Notes: generated by a model not told the origin, from the letters alone. DNA of 64,000 nt from an uncultured Eubacterium sp. (GCA_910586225.1 CAJUIL010000003.1:62001-126000); one strand, 5' to 3'. Shown: positions 41,529 through 51,354, counted from the stretch's first letter. Numbers and translations are program-made.

Positions 41529-42815
41529 TTATTTTTCTGCCAATAGCTTTTCTACTGCAGCCAGCTTGACGCAGAGCACAAACAGTTTTGTCGCTTCCAC
41601 CATCTCCTCTGGTGTCGGAAACGACGGCGCAATACGGATATTGGAATCCTGCGGGTCCTTTCCATATGGATAAGTCGCGCCCGCGTCGGTGAGCACCATT
41701 CCAAGCTGCTTGCATTTTGCCACAACCGTTTTGGCGCAGCCCGGCATCGTTTCAAAGGAAATAAAATAACCTCCTCTTGGCTTGATCCAGCTGCCAATGC
41801 CCAGTCCGGACAGCTCCGCTTCCAAAATCTCCAATACTGCCTCAAATTTCGGGCGCAGGATCTCAGCGTGTTTTTGCATATGTTCTTTCATCCCGTCGAT
41901 ATTTTTGAAAAACCGAACATGACGCAGCTGGTTGATCTTATCATGTCCGATGATCTGCGTCGTCATATATTTTTTGATGTAATCCATATTTTCCAGTGAC
42001 GTCGCAATCGCCGACACACCGGAGCCAGGAAAGCTTACTTTTGAAGTAGAGCCAAACACATAAACCATATTCGGGTTTCCGGCCTTCTCGCATTCCTCCA
42101 AAATATTTAAGATCTCATCATGTATTTCGTCATAAATATGGTGGATGCAGTACGCATTATCCCAGAAAATGCGAAAATCCTCAGCCTTTGGCTGCAGCCT
42201 TGCAAACCGCCTGACTACCTCATCGGAATAAGTAATGCCGGTCGGGTTGGAATACTTCGGCACGCACCAAATACCCTTTACCGACGCATCCTGATTGACA
42301 TACTGCTCTACGAGATCCATATCCGGGCCGTTTTCATCCATCGGTATCGGTATCATCTCGATATCAAACAGCTCTGTAATTTTAAAATGCCGGTCATATC
42401 CAGGAACCGGGCACAAGAACTTCACGTGATCCAGCTTACACCATGGCGTAGAACCGTTTACCCCCTTCGCCACAGAGCGCAGCACGGTATCGTACATAAT
42501 ATTCAGGCTGGAATTGCCGCATACAATGACATTATCCTTTGCCACGCCCAGCATCCCGGCCATCATTCTCCGGCATTCGCCAATGCCGTCCCAGTCTCCG
42601 TAATTCCTTGTATCATTTCCAAGCAAAGTATTCATATCCGAATCTACATTGATGACATTCAGCATCGGCATAGAAAGCGTCAGCTGGGAAACTCCCGGCT
42701 TCCCTCTGGCCATATTCAGAGAATGGCCCTTTGCTTCTTCGGTTTGAAACTGCTGCTCCAGGTCTGCTTTTAATGTAAAAAGCTCCTCCTTTGTCATATC
42801 TGCATATGCTTTCAT
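41529..42815 (-). CDS. Aspartate aminotransferase-like enzyme, subgroup Ic (PF12897)
   Basis: 428-residue PLP enzyme of the PF12897 group, separate from classic AspC. Start DMTKEELFTLKADLEQQF, substrate loop MARGKPGVSQL, PLP Asn/Asp/Tyr in NPTGITYS and WDNAYCIHH, Schiff-base Lys in FGSTSKVSFPGSG, Arg near the end (IRIAPSFP). Probably transfers the amino group of aspartate; stands alone. Confidence 0.9.
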   Translation of the reverse strand: MKAYADMTKEELFTLKADLEQQFQTEEAKGHSLNMARGKPGVSQLTLSMPMLNVINVDSDMNTLLGNDTRNYGDWDGIGECRRMMAGMLGVAKDNVIVCGNSSLNIMYDTVLRSVAKGVNGSTPWCKLDHVKFLCPVPGYDRHFKITELFDIEMIPIPMDENGPDMDLVEQYVNQDASVKGIWCVPKYSNPTGITYSDEVVRRFARLQPKAEDFRIFWDNAYCIHHIYDEIHDEILNILEECEKAGNPNMVYVFGSTSKVSFPGSGVSAIATSLENMDYIKKYMTTQIIGHDKINQLRHVRFFKNIDGMKEHMQKHAEILRPKFEAVLEILEAELSGLGIGSWIKPRGGYFISFETMPGCAKTVVAKCKQLGMVLTDAGATYPYGKDPQDSNIRIAPSFPTPEEMVEATKLFVLCVKLAAVEKLLAEK

Positions 42816-42886
42816 TCTGTTACATCTCCTTTAGACTTTCATTCGTTGCTATTATAGCATATCCTGTCCCATTGCAAAAGCCTTGA

Positions 42887-44029
42887 TCATAAAATTTTAT
42901 GCCCAAGCACCCAGCTCCATTGGTCCAGCACCGTATCCAGCTGGAATTTTTCCCTCCCCTGTCCTGCATTCAGCATAAACGTGCGGCGCAGCCCGTGATC
43001 TTCGATCAGCTGTCCGATACGACTTGCCATATGCTTGCAGTCATAAGGCGGTATTAAAAAGCCGTTTACCCCATCGGCAATGATTTCCCCCGGCCCAGTC
43101 TCAATATCAAAACTGACACAGGCAAGCCCATGCGCTTTTGCCTCCAGCAGGCTCATGGGCAGACCTTCCCTGCGGGACGTCAGGACAAAAATCTGTGCCT
43201 GCTCCAGATAGGCATCCACATCGGCGACCTGCGACTGCAGCAAAAGCTTCCCTTCCAAGTGGTATGCCCGCACCTGTGACTGCAGCCAGTCCCGCTGTCT
43301 GCCATCACCAAGCAGCACCCATCTCCAGTCCGGATATCTTGTTAGGACAATCCGCGCGGTATGCACCAGATAGTCCATCCCCTTTTCCTGTACAAGTCTG
43401 CCTGTTGTCACGATCCACTTCTTTTTTACCTCCTGCCCGCATTTTTTTGCCTCCCGCATCGGATTTGGTATGACAAAAACCTGCGGCGGACGGCGAAGGC
43501 CCTGTAAAAAAGCCTTTCGGTCCCTTTCCGTCAGCGTAATGATCCCATCCGTTTTCGTGGTCACATGACGCACGATCAGATCCCGGTAGCCAAATCGGAC
43601 ACCTGTTTCATATCCAAAGTGAAAATGCTCCCAAGAGACAACCCTCGTTCCCGTCCCAAACGCAGCTGGTACAGACAGCGCATCCAGAACAATATCAATA
43701 TCAATCACAACATCTATGTTCTGCTGCTTGAAAAAACGGCGCAGCCTCCAGAGCAGCGCCGCACACCCAAGTCCCGGCCGTACCTTTCGTTTTCCAAGAG
43801 CCGTATGCGCAATCCTGTCATCGAGCCAGAAAAACGGCTTGTTTCCTTCAGCCTGCTCCGTCAGGCTCAGCACACATACTTCGTACTCCCCTCTGCGCGC
43901 AAGCCCGTTCGCGATCAGGCAGGCTGCACGCTCCGTACCGCCGCTCCTTGTAATATCACCGGAAAAAAAACAGATCTTCTTCTGTCCCGCTTTTGTTGTC
44001 CCTGCTGCTTTTTTACATATTTTATGCAA
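42887..44029 (-). CDS. Glycosyltransferase family 4 protein
   Basis: About 380 residues of GT-B fold, using a nucleotide sugar to glycosylate an envelope polymer or lipid. GT4 signatures: SGGTERAACLIANGL at the N-terminus, VTTGRLVQEKGMDYLV, WVLLGDGRQRDWLQ, and SRREGLPMSLLEAKAHGLACVSFD with the EX7E Glu pair. I placed the start at TTG 44029, after GGAAGGAAAACGGAAAT, since the alternative ATG at 44113 lies inside the end of sigH and adds residues outside the fold; uncertain. Same strand as sigH. Confidence 0.85.
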   Translation of the reverse strand: MHKICKKAAGTTKAGQKKICFFSGDITRSGGTERAACLIANGLARRGEYEVCVLSLTEQAEGNKPFFWLDDRIAHTALGKRKVRPGLGCAALLWRLRRFFKQQNIDVVIDIDIVLDALSVPAAFGTGTRVVSWEHFHFGYETGVRFGYRDLIVRHVTTKTDGIITLTERDRKAFLQGLRRPPQVFVIPNPMREAKKCGQEVKKKWIVTTGRLVQEKGMDYLVHTARIVLTRYPDWRWVLLGDGRQRDWLQSQVRAYHLEGKLLLQSQVADVDAYLEQAQIFVLTSRREGLPMSLLEAKAHGLACVSFDIETGPGEIIADGVNGFLIPPYDCKHMASRIGQLIEDHGLRRTFMLNAGQGREKFQLDTVLDQWSWVLGHKIL

Positions 44030-44078
44030 ATTTCCGTTTTCCTTCCGTTTTCCTTTCCATCTGTGATACTCCGGCGCA

Positions 44079-44672
44079 TCAGCGGATCTTGCCGCGTATC
44101 CGCTGCAGCGCATTATCGACCGCCTTTGGCGTTATGCCCATATGCTCTGCGATCTGGTGATAATTCATCCCCTCCAGATATAGGGATAGCACCTGCCTCT
44201 CCATCGGGCTGAGCTGCTCATTTGCCTGCTTGAGCACCTGCCGTACCGTCTCCTGGCTGATAAACAGCGTTTCCGGATCCAAAGTCTGTGGGAGATTCCC
44301 GGTTTCCAGATAGATCCCGTCTCCGCCTTCCGCCCGCAGATCCAGAGGGACATACGTATTCAGCGGCGTATGTTTTTTCCGCTGCGCGGCCTCTACCGCG
44401 GTATACATCTGCCTATTAATACACAGCTCTGCAAAATGATAAAAGGAGACATCCTTATCCGTCCGGAAATCCTGGACTGCTTTAAACAGCCCGATCATCC
44501 CTTCCTGGATCAGATCCTCCGTCTCACCACCGATCAGATACAGCGCATTTGCACGTTTGCGCACCAGATTTTTGTACTTTTCCATCAGATAATCCATGAC
44601 TGCTGTCTGCCCGTTGCGCAAACAGACGATCAGCTGTTCGTCCGGCACATCCTTGTATTTATCCTGTTCCAT
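44079..44672 (-). CDS. sigH: RNA polymerase sigma-H factor
   Basis: 197 residues, similar over its whole length to Bacillus SigH, which starts sporulation and competence genes. Region 2: DYLMEKYKNLVRKRANALY, EDLIQEGMIGLFKAVQDFR, FAELCINRQMYTAVEAAQR; region 4: LSPMERQVLSLYLEGMNYHQIAEHMGI. ATG 44672 has AGGAATTG upstream; a TTG at 44693 is possible. Its place after rlmB is conserved in Firmicutes. Confidence 0.93.
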   Translation of the reverse strand: MEQDKYKDVPDEQLIVCLRNGQTAVMDYLMEKYKNLVRKRANALYLIGGETEDLIQEGMIGLFKAVQDFRTDKDVSFYHFAELCINRQMYTAVEAAQRKKHTPLNTYVPLDLRAEGGDGIYLETGNLPQTLDPETLFISQETVRQVLKQANEQLSPMERQVLSLYLEGMNYHQIAEHMGITPKAVDNALQRIRGKIR

Positions 44673-44701
44673 ACAATTCCTGTTTCCCTGCAACTATCCT
44701 T

Positions 44702-45508
44702 TCACAACATCCGCTGCCTGACTATTTCATAAGCAAGCACAGCCGCTGCCGCCGACGCGTTCAGCGAGCCAATCGCTCCCTTCATCGGTATGGAAGCCGT
44801 CAAGTCGCAATGCTCCCTGACCAGTCTGCTGACCCCTTCTCCCTCGTTGCCGACCACAAGGCCGATCGGCCCGGTCAGCTTTTGACGGTACATCAGCTCC
44901 CCGTCCATATCCGCACAGACAAACCAAAGCCCGCGCGTTTTTAACTGCTCGATCGTCTGGCTCAGATTCGCCACCCTTGCCACCGGAATATCATACACCG
45001 CTCCTGCGGAAGCCTTGACGGCAGACGCCGTAAGACCCACCGCACGCCGCTTCGGAATGATCACCCCATGCGCGCCTGCCACATGGGCGGTCCTGATAAT
45101 AGCACCAAGATTATGCGGATCCTCAATATTATCCAGCAAGAACACAAACGGCGGCTCCCCGCTTTCCTCCGCCTTTGCCAGAATATCGTCCACATCCGCA
45201 TATTCGTATGCAGAAAGCTGTGCGATCACACCTTGATGCTTTTTTGTTTCCGAGATCCGGTTCAGACGTTCCTTGTCTACAAACTGAACGAGTGTGTTCC
45301 TCTTTTTCGCTTCCCGCAGGATCGTCTGTATTGGCCCGTCCTTGCACCCTTCCTGCACGAGCAGGCGGTCGACTGTCCTTCCGCTGCGAAACGCCTCCAA
45401 AACGGCGTTCCTTCCTTCCACTCTGCTGGACGGCAGATCCGCATCCTGAGCGCAGATACTTGCAGCGTCGTCTTTTTGACTATCTGTTTGATACTTCTTT
45501 TTGTCCAT
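44702..45508 (-). CDS. rlmB: 23S rRNA (guanosine-2'-O-)-methyltransferase RlmB
   Basis: 268-residue SPOUT methyltransferase that modifies the 23S rRNA. N-terminal substrate-binding domain (VEGRNAVLEAFRSGRTVDRL) and SPOUT motifs LDNIEDPHNLGAIIRTAHVAG, VGNEGEGVSRLV and GSLNASAAAAVLAYE. Between mrnC and sigH, 15 bases from mrnC. Confidence 0.93.
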   Translation of the reverse strand: MDKKKYQTDSQKDDAASICAQDADLPSSRVEGRNAVLEAFRSGRTVDRLLVQEGCKDGPIQTILREAKKRNTLVQFVDKERLNRISETKKHQGVIAQLSAYEYADVDDILAKAEESGEPPFVFLLDNIEDPHNLGAIIRTAHVAGAHGVIIPKRRAVGLTASAVKASAGAVYDIPVARVANLSQTIEQLKTRGLWFVCADMDGELMYRQKLTGPIGLVVGNEGEGVSRLVREHCDLTASIPMKGAIGSLNASAAAAVLAYEIVRQRML

Positions 45509-45522
45509 TTACACTCCTTTTG

Positions 45523-46026
45523 TCAGATCTCCTGATCGGTCTGGCCTGCGCTTGCATTACGCGTTTGTTCGCCCTCCCTCTCATCCGGCGTATAACCTTC
45601 CACAGCCGCCTTTACAAGCTCCAGAAGGCGCTGCATATCCCCTTTTAGATACAAATATCCAAGCAGCGCCTCAAATCCGGTCGCTCTGCGGTAATCATTT
45701 ACCGAAGCATTTTTCGCCGTCGAATATGACTTGGCGTTGCGCCCCCTTTTATATGCGCACAGCTCTTCTTCGTTTAAAAGCGGCAGAAGCGTTTCTATCA
45801 TTTGCGACTGCGCCTGTGCCTTGACATAGCGGCTGGCCTGGCGGTGCAGCTTGCTCACCTGACGGTTTCCCTGCCTGACTACCATCGTACGGATGATCAG
45901 CTCATAGATCCCATCCCCGATATAAGCGAGCACGAGCGGCGAAAAGGTACGTATTTCCTGAGCTTCCAGCTGCAGCTGCTGACGGATATATGCATCCAGG
46001 TCATAATTTATCTGAGAATCATGCAC
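45523..46026 (-). CDS. mrnC: Mini-ribonuclease III
   Basis: 167 residues. RNase III catalytic domain without a dsRNA-binding domain: LAYIGDGIYELIIRT with the acidic residues, and YRRATGFEALLGYLYLKGD. It matures 23S rRNA ends. GTG start at 46026 overlaps the end of cysS by 8 bases; operon with cysS and rlmB as in Bacillus. Confidence 0.93.
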   Translation of the reverse strand: MHDSQINYDLDAYIRQQLQLEAQEIRTFSPLVLAYIGDGIYELIIRTMVVRQGNRQVSKLHRQASRYVKAQAQSQMIETLLPLLNEEELCAYKRGRNAKSYSTAKNASVNDYRRATGFEALLGYLYLKGDMQRLLELVKAAVEGYTPDEREGEQTRNASAGQTDQEI

Positions 46027-47434
46027 GTTTCCATGTAACTCCTTCTCTTGTATCTTTTAGTAAAATGCCTTTTTCCGCAAGCTCGCCGCGAATCTGGTCC
46101 GCTCTTGCAAAATCCTTATTCTTTCTCGCCTCCTGACGCTCCTGTATCAGCCTTTCGATATCCGCGTCCAGAATTTCCTCCTTCGGCGCAACGATAATGC
46201 CAAGCAGATCGCAAAGCGTCTCCAGCTTGTCATAAAGCTTTTTCACATAGGCACTCGAATTGGAAGCCGCAGCGTTCGTATTTATAAATTTCACCAGCTC
46301 AAATACGCTTGAAACAGCATCGGCTGTATTGCAGTCGTCCTCCATCGCAGCTTCAAATTTCTTTTGGTACTGCTCCGCTTGCTCATAGAGCTGCTCTTCC
46401 TCCTCTGTCATAGGCGCGTCCGCTCCATCCTGTTCTGCTTTTAAAAGCCTGGTCAGATATTCCGCTGCCGTACAAATGCGTTCCAGCCCGGTCTTTGCCG
46501 CCTCCATCAGCTCCGCGCTGAAATTTAACGGGCTTCTGTAATGCGCGCTCAGCATAAAAAAACGTAAGACCTGCAAGTCGTATTTCTCCGCAATCTCCCG
46601 GACCGTGAAAAAATTGCCGAGCGACTTGGACATTTTCTGATTATCGATATTTAAAAATCCATTGTGCATCCAATAACGCGCAAATTCTTTCCCATGCGCC
46701 GCCTCAGACTGCGCGATCTCGTTCTCATGATGCGGGAAGATCAGATCTTCCCCTCCGGCATGGATATCGATCGTTTCGCCCAAATATTTCTCCGACATGA
46801 CAGAGCATTCAATGTGCCAGCCCGGACGGCCTTCGCCCCATGGAGAATCCCATGCCGGCTCGCCTTCCTTCTTCGGTTTCCACAACACAAAGTCAAACGG
46901 CTCTTCTTTATGATCCCCTGTAACTTTGATATCACGATGCCCGGCTTGGAGATCGTCCAGATTTTTATGTGACAGCTTGCCATATGAAGCAAACCTTCCT
47001 GTACGGAAATATACCGTCCCGTCCGCTGCCGCATAGGCGTATCCCTTGTCGATAAGCGTCTGGATCATCGCAAGCATTCCGCCAATCTCCTGCGTCGCCA
47101 GCGGATGCACCGTAGCTGGAAGGACATTCAGTCCTTCCATATCCTTTTTGCACTCTTTGATATAACGGCTGGAAATCTCGCTGGCATCTACTCCTTCTTC
47201 CTGCGCTTTTTTTATGATCTTATCATCCACATCTGTAAAATTTGAGACATAATTTACTTCATAGCCTTTATATTCCAGATATCTGCGGAACGTATCAAAA
47301 ATGATCATCGGTCTGGCGTTTCCAATATGGATCAGATTATAGACCGTCGGCCCGCAGACATACATCCGTACCTTTCCCTCCTCAATCGGAGTAAATTCTT
47401 CTTTCTGCCTTGTTAACGTATTAAAAACCTTCAT
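46019..47434 (-). CDS. cysS: Cysteine--tRNA ligase
   Basis: 471-residue class I synthetase. HIGH motif LIHIGNARP, zinc Cys in MYVCGPTVYN and GWHIECSVMS, KMSKS as NQKMSKSLGN. Full length. AGAGGAG precedes ATG; 13 bases after ispF. Confidence 0.97.
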   Translation of the reverse strand: MKVFNTLTRQKEEFTPIEEGKVRMYVCGPTVYNLIHIGNARPMIIFDTFRRYLEYKGYEVNYVSNFTDVDDKIIKKAQEEGVDASEISSRYIKECKKDMEGLNVLPATVHPLATQEIGGMLAMIQTLIDKGYAYAAADGTVYFRTGRFASYGKLSHKNLDDLQAGHRDIKVTGDHKEEPFDFVLWKPKKEGEPAWDSPWGEGRPGWHIECSVMSEKYLGETIDIHAGGEDLIFPHHENEIAQSEAAHGKEFARYWMHNGFLNIDNQKMSKSLGNFFTVREIAEKYDLQVLRFFMLSAHYRSPLNFSAELMEAAKTGLERICTAAEYLTRLLKAEQDGADAPMTEEEEQLYEQAEQYQKKFEAAMEDDCNTADAVSSVFELVKFINTNAAASNSSAYVKKLYDKLETLCDLLGIIVAPKEEILDADIERLIQERQEARKNKDFARADQIRGELAEKGILLKDTREGVTWKRA

Positions 47435-47446
47435 GCATTCTCCTCT

Positions 47447-48001
47447 CTACTTCTTTTGATGAGCAGGACACCCTACGCAGCCCGCGCAGCCGCCCTCTTC
47501 GGAAACGGCCGCCGTAAAGCTCCCCTCATACATCGAGGAAAGCGAACAGACCGCATAAGCCGCAATGCCTTGCTCCGTTCCGGTAAATCCAAGCCCTTCT
47601 TCGGTCGTCGCCTTGATATTGACCTGATCCTTTGACAAACGCAGCGTCTGCGCCACCTTTTGTTCCATTTCATTAATATAAGGACGCAGCTTTGGCTTTT
47701 GCGCCACGATCGTAGCGTCAATATTTTCGATCAGGTAATGCTCCTGCTCCAGCAGACCTCTTACATACTCCAGCAGCTTTAGGCTGCTGATGCCCGAGTA
47801 TTTTTCATCCGTATCCGGAAAATGCTTTCCGATATCACCAAGCGCTGCCGCTCCCAGCAGCGCGTCCATAATTGCGTGTACTGCCACATCCGCGTCCGAA
47901 TGCCCAAGCAGTCCCAGCTCATGTGGGATCTCCACACCTGCAAGTATCAGCCTGCGCCCTTTTATCAGTCTGTGTACATCATATCCCATTCCAACACGCA
48001 T
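47447..48001 (-). CDS. ispF: 2-C-methyl-D-erythritol 2,4-cyclodiphosphate synthase with Cys-rich tail
   Basis: 184 residues. MEP-pathway enzyme that cyclises CDP-ME 2-phosphate. Metal motif GMGYDVHRL, HSDADVAVHAI and the C-terminal ATTEEGLGFTGTEQGIAA are normal. After residue about 158 an extra tail ends in GGCAGCVGCPAHQKK (CxxCxxC), beyond the usual length of about 157-160, possibly a metal or redox site. First gene of the ispF-cysS-mrnC-rlmB-sigH run. Confidence 0.95.
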   Translation of the reverse strand: MRVGMGYDVHRLIKGRRLILAGVEIPHELGLLGHSDADVAVHAIMDALLGAAALGDIGKHFPDTDEKYSGISSLKLLEYVRGLLEQEHYLIENIDATIVAQKPKLRPYINEMEQKVAQTLRLSKDQVNIKATTEEGLGFTGTEQGIAAYAVCSLSSMYEGSFTAAVSEEGGCAGCVGCPAHQKK

Positions 48002-48040
48002 GACAATTCCTGTCCTTTCTGATTTTTTGCAACAGCCGCA

Positions 48041-49024
48041 TTATTTCGGATACTGCCCTACATTGCCGCTGTCTACCTTTTCATACGGTACCCATACATA
48101 CATACCGTCCTCTGAGATTCCTTCCATTTCCTTAGCGGAATCGCCCGAAACCAGCGCTGCCGCAACTTCTACCGCAGCCTGTCCCTGCCCTGTGCCCGAC
48201 TGATAGACCGTAAAAGCCATATCGCCGTTTTGGATCGCTGCACAGCCATCCGCAGTCGCGTCCACACCAAGGATCAAAAATTCTGACGGATCCCTGCCAG
48301 CCTTTTTACACGCCTCTACCACACCGAGCGCCATCGCGTCGTTGTTGCAGATCACGCAGTCCGCTTCTCTTCCAGTCTGCAGAAAAACCTCAAACAACTC
48401 CTGCGCTTTTTCCGTAGACCATTCCGCATTGTCCTCAAATACATAATTTATTTTCTTACCGCTTTCTGCAAACGCTTTTTTTATCCCCCGTGTACGTCCC
48501 GTAGTCGCCGAATGCCCAGTCGGGCCTTTGATCAATACGACATTGATCTCATCCTTTGACGCCAGTTTATCCAATACGTACTGTGCCTGATAAGCCCCTG
48601 CCGTACCGTCGTCGGAGCCTACATACATATAGACGTCCTTCTCAAGGCTTTTCATCTTCGGACAGCTGTTTACGAATACGATCGGCAGTCCTGGCGCGCT
48701 GGCCTTTAATTCCACCGCTGTATCCACATCGATCGCACCACATACGATCGCGTCGCAGCCATCGGCAGCCGCCTTTTGGATCTGGTCGACCTGTTTTTCG
48801 ATCACACCTTCGGCGTCCAGCACCTCCAGCTGGATCCCCCGCTTTGCTGCCGCCTGCTTGGCGCCATCGGCCAATGTCAGGCGAAACGTATCCATCTTGC
48901 TGATCGTGAGCAGCATTTTCATATCTTTTCCGGAATCCGCTCCGGATTTTCCGCAGCCGGCAAACATTACCGCTGTGCCAAGGCAGACCGCAAGCGCGCT
49001 TGTTATCCTCTTTTTCTGCTTCAT
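48041..49024 (-). CDS. Sugar-binding lipoprotein (RbsB/galactose-binding type) coupled to a chemoreceptor
   Basis: 327 residues. Lipoprotein signal ending FAGC (Cys24). Periplasmic-binding-protein type I fold with VDQIQKAAADGCDAIVCGAI, IVFVNSCPKMKSLE and VICNNDAMALGVVEACKKAG. The start ATG overlaps the stop of the chemoreceptor gene as ATGA. No ABC permease is nearby, so it probably presents its ligand to the receptor rather than to a transporter. Confidence 0.88.
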   Translation of the reverse strand: MKQKKRITSALAVCLGTAVMFAGCGKSGADSGKDMKMLLTISKMDTFRLTLADGAKQAAAKRGIQLEVLDAEGVIEKQVDQIQKAAADGCDAIVCGAIDVDTAVELKASAPGLPIVFVNSCPKMKSLEKDVYMYVGSDDGTAGAYQAQYVLDKLASKDEINVVLIKGPTGHSATTGRTRGIKKAFAESGKKINYVFEDNAEWSTEKAQELFEVFLQTGREADCVICNNDAMALGVVEACKKAGRDPSEFLILGVDATADGCAAIQNGDMAFTVYQSGTGQGQAAVEVAAALVSGDSAKEMEGISEDGMYVWVPYEKVDSGNVGQYPK

Positions 49025-51015
49025 TCTATACCCTCCCCAACCTTAAAGATCTCTATCTGATGTGCCAGCTCCATTGCTGAATCCGTCAGCTCCTTCGCAC
49101 CGCTTGCCACCGACTCGCTGTTGCCTGTAATATGGTTCGCCTGTTCTACCATCGTATCTGAGGACGCCAGGATCTCCTGTGAGCTTGCCGCCTGCTCCTC
49201 GGAAATAGCAGCTACGTTGCTTGCCACGCCGTCGACCTGCTCGACCTGGTCGATCATCTGCTGAACAAGCTTGCTTACCATATCGATATTTTCAAAAATA
49301 TTATCAAACGTCTGCAGCGCCCCATTTACCAGATGGCTGCTGCTGTTGATGCTGCTTACGCTGTCGCCTGCCTGCGTAACGGCATTCCTGACCAGTCCGT
49401 TGATCTCGCTGATCAGCTTTTCAATATTCCGCACAGATTCCGCACTTGTCTGCGCAAGCTGGCCAATCTGCGTCGCAACAACCGCAAACCCGCGCCCTGC
49501 GTCTCCGGCTCTTGCCGCCTCGATGGAAGCGTTGAGCGAAAGCAGGTTCGTCTCATCTGCAATATTCCCAATCACATTCGTAATATTCGTAATTTCCTCC
49601 GATGCCTGCCCAACTTTGTCGATCGCTTCCTGTAGGCTAGTCACAGAAACGTTGATCTCCTGCATAGCGTTTCCTACGTTCTGCATATCGGACTTGCCCT
49701 TTTGCGATACTTCCACGGTTTCCCGCATCCGCTCATTGACCTGCACGCTGTTTTCCCGCGTATCTGCAACGACGAGCGCCAGCGTTGTCGCATTCTGCGC
49801 AATCTCATTGACCGAAATCGACAGCTGCTCTACCGTCTCATTCAGCTCCCGCATGGACGCACTCTGCATTTTCGACGCGTCATACATCTGCCCAGATACG
49901 TCGTTGCTTGAGTCCGCCTGCGCCTGCAGCTTGCCGGATACTCCATGGATAGAAGCGATCATACTCCGCATCGTCGCAGCGTATTTTTCCATGCAGCGTC
50001 CCATTACACCGATCTCATCACGGCTTCGTGTTTTAATGTGTACCGTAAAGTCACCGTCCGTCATAGCCATGATCGCCTTTGTCAGCCCCTTCACCGGACG
50101 GATAACAAGATATACCACACGCTCGATCAAAATGGCTAAAAGCAGCACACTGATAATACCGATGATCATCATCGCCGTACGGATATTATCCACATCGCGA
50201 TAGACCACCTTGACCGGGATATACGACACCAGCATCCAATCCGTCCCTGTTACCTGTGCAAACGCGGCCATATTTCCGTCAATCTGTACCGTATTCAGAT
50301 CGTCCTCTTTCAATCTCTGCGCCACATCCTGCAAAAATACATCCTTGGAATCATCCAGCTTCTGCGATACAAGGCTGCTGTCACGGTGCGCCAGTATCGT
50401 ACGGTCTGTACGGTTGACAAGAAATGCCTGCGCCTGCTCCATGCTGACCAAGCTGCTTACAATAATACCGATCCGCTGCAGCGACAGGTCTGCTGAAATT
50501 ACCTTGAGCGTGCCGCTGCGGTCTTTTAAGATCCCGCAAGCGCTGATCACCTTTTCACCCTCCGCATTTGTATACGGACTGGTAAATCCCATATTAACTC
50601 TTGTAATACCTTCCTGATACCAGACCGTCTGCGTCGGGTCGCTCTCTGTCTTTTTCGACCCGGCAGCTGTCATCATCTTTCCGGACGCATCCGCAACATA
50701 CAGTCCTTGCGGATAGTTATCATGATATCCGTAATAACCATCCAGCAGCACCTGCAGCTGCTCGTCAGTCATCCCCATCGTTTCAATACTCTGCTTGACC
50801 GCCGAAATAGCGGCCAGGTTCTCCCCCAGCCATGCTTCGATCTCCTCGACCTGCTTATCCACAGACGTATTCAGCAGATTTTCCGAAGCTTTTTCAATCG
50901 TCGTCCGTGAGATGACATACGATATCCCAACCAGAACAACAACAATCACGATCACTACCGGCAGGATAATGCCAAGCAGCTTTGTCCTGATTGAAATGAT
51001 TTTCCTTTGTTCCAT
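49021..51015 (-). CDS. Methyl-accepting chemotaxis protein (dCache-type sensor)
   Basis: 664 residues. Membrane segment near residues 12-35 (IILPVVIVIVVVLVGISYVIS), an external dCache-like sensor of about 250 residues (with VWYQEGITRVNMGFTSPY), second membrane segment (TAMMIIGIISVLLLAILI), HAMP (RPVKGLTKAIMAMTDGDF) and a long signalling coil whose tip is DETNLLSLNASIEAARAGDA. ATG 51015 has GGGGAGG. Translationally coupled to a binding lipoprotein, so both may sense the same sugar. Suggests motility. Confidence 0.93.
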   Translation of the reverse strand: MEQRKIISIRTKLLGIILPVVIVIVVVLVGISYVISRTTIEKASENLLNTSVDKQVEEIEAWLGENLAAISAVKQSIETMGMTDEQLQVLLDGYYGYHDNYPQGLYVADASGKMMTAAGSKKTESDPTQTVWYQEGITRVNMGFTSPYTNAEGEKVISACGILKDRSGTLKVISADLSLQRIGIIVSSLVSMEQAQAFLVNRTDRTILAHRDSSLVSQKLDDSKDVFLQDVAQRLKEDDLNTVQIDGNMAAFAQVTGTDWMLVSYIPVKVVYRDVDNIRTAMMIIGIISVLLLAILIERVVYLVIRPVKGLTKAIMAMTDGDFTVHIKTRSRDEIGVMGRCMEKYAATMRSMIASIHGVSGKLQAQADSSNDVSGQMYDASKMQSASMRELNETVEQLSISVNEIAQNATTLALVVADTRENSVQVNERMRETVEVSQKGKSDMQNVGNAMQEINVSVTSLQEAIDKVGQASEEITNITNVIGNIADETNLLSLNASIEAARAGDAGRGFAVVATQIGQLAQTSAESVRNIEKLISEINGLVRNAVTQAGDSVSSINSSSHLVNGALQTFDNIFENIDMVSKLVQQMIDQVEQVDGVASNVAAISEEQAASSQEILASSDTMVEQANHITGNSESVASGAKELTDSAMELAHQIEIFKVGEGIE

Positions 51016-51354
51016 CTTGTTTCCTCCCCAATGCTTCCTTTTGTTTATTAATTGATAAATGTATTTTACCACATTTTACTCAGAAAGAAAATGTTTATAT
51101 TTTTTTCGGGTATATTTTAAATTTTAGTTATTTTGCTCAAAACAGTGGCAAAAACCTTGTCATTTTGACGAAGTAAAACGCATTTGCTTCCTTTTTTCGT
51201 CAAATTCCCATCCACTTCCCGCATATCTTTATCACATCCCCCTATAGCCTTTTCTTCCTCCTTCTGTTATAGTATCACTTGTAAACAAGAACTGCAACGC
51301 ATACCCGACAGGGTATCTAATAATAACAATACATAAAATCAGGAGGATTTCAAA
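51016..51354. other. Divergent regulatory region between chemoreceptor and ATPase genes
   Basis: 339 bases, AT-rich near the receptor gene. A small hairpin ATACCC-GACA-GGGTAT (51301-51316) lies in the leader of the ATPase gene. Possible -10 boxes are seen (TATAGT near 51270) but no convincing -35. No coding sequence. Confidence 0.4.

Noticed and set aside
51061..51140. Sigma-D (flagellar) promoter in front of the chemoreceptor
   Set aside because: TAAA and CCGAAAA can be read on the minus strand, but spacing is about two bases short and the -10 box matches poorly.
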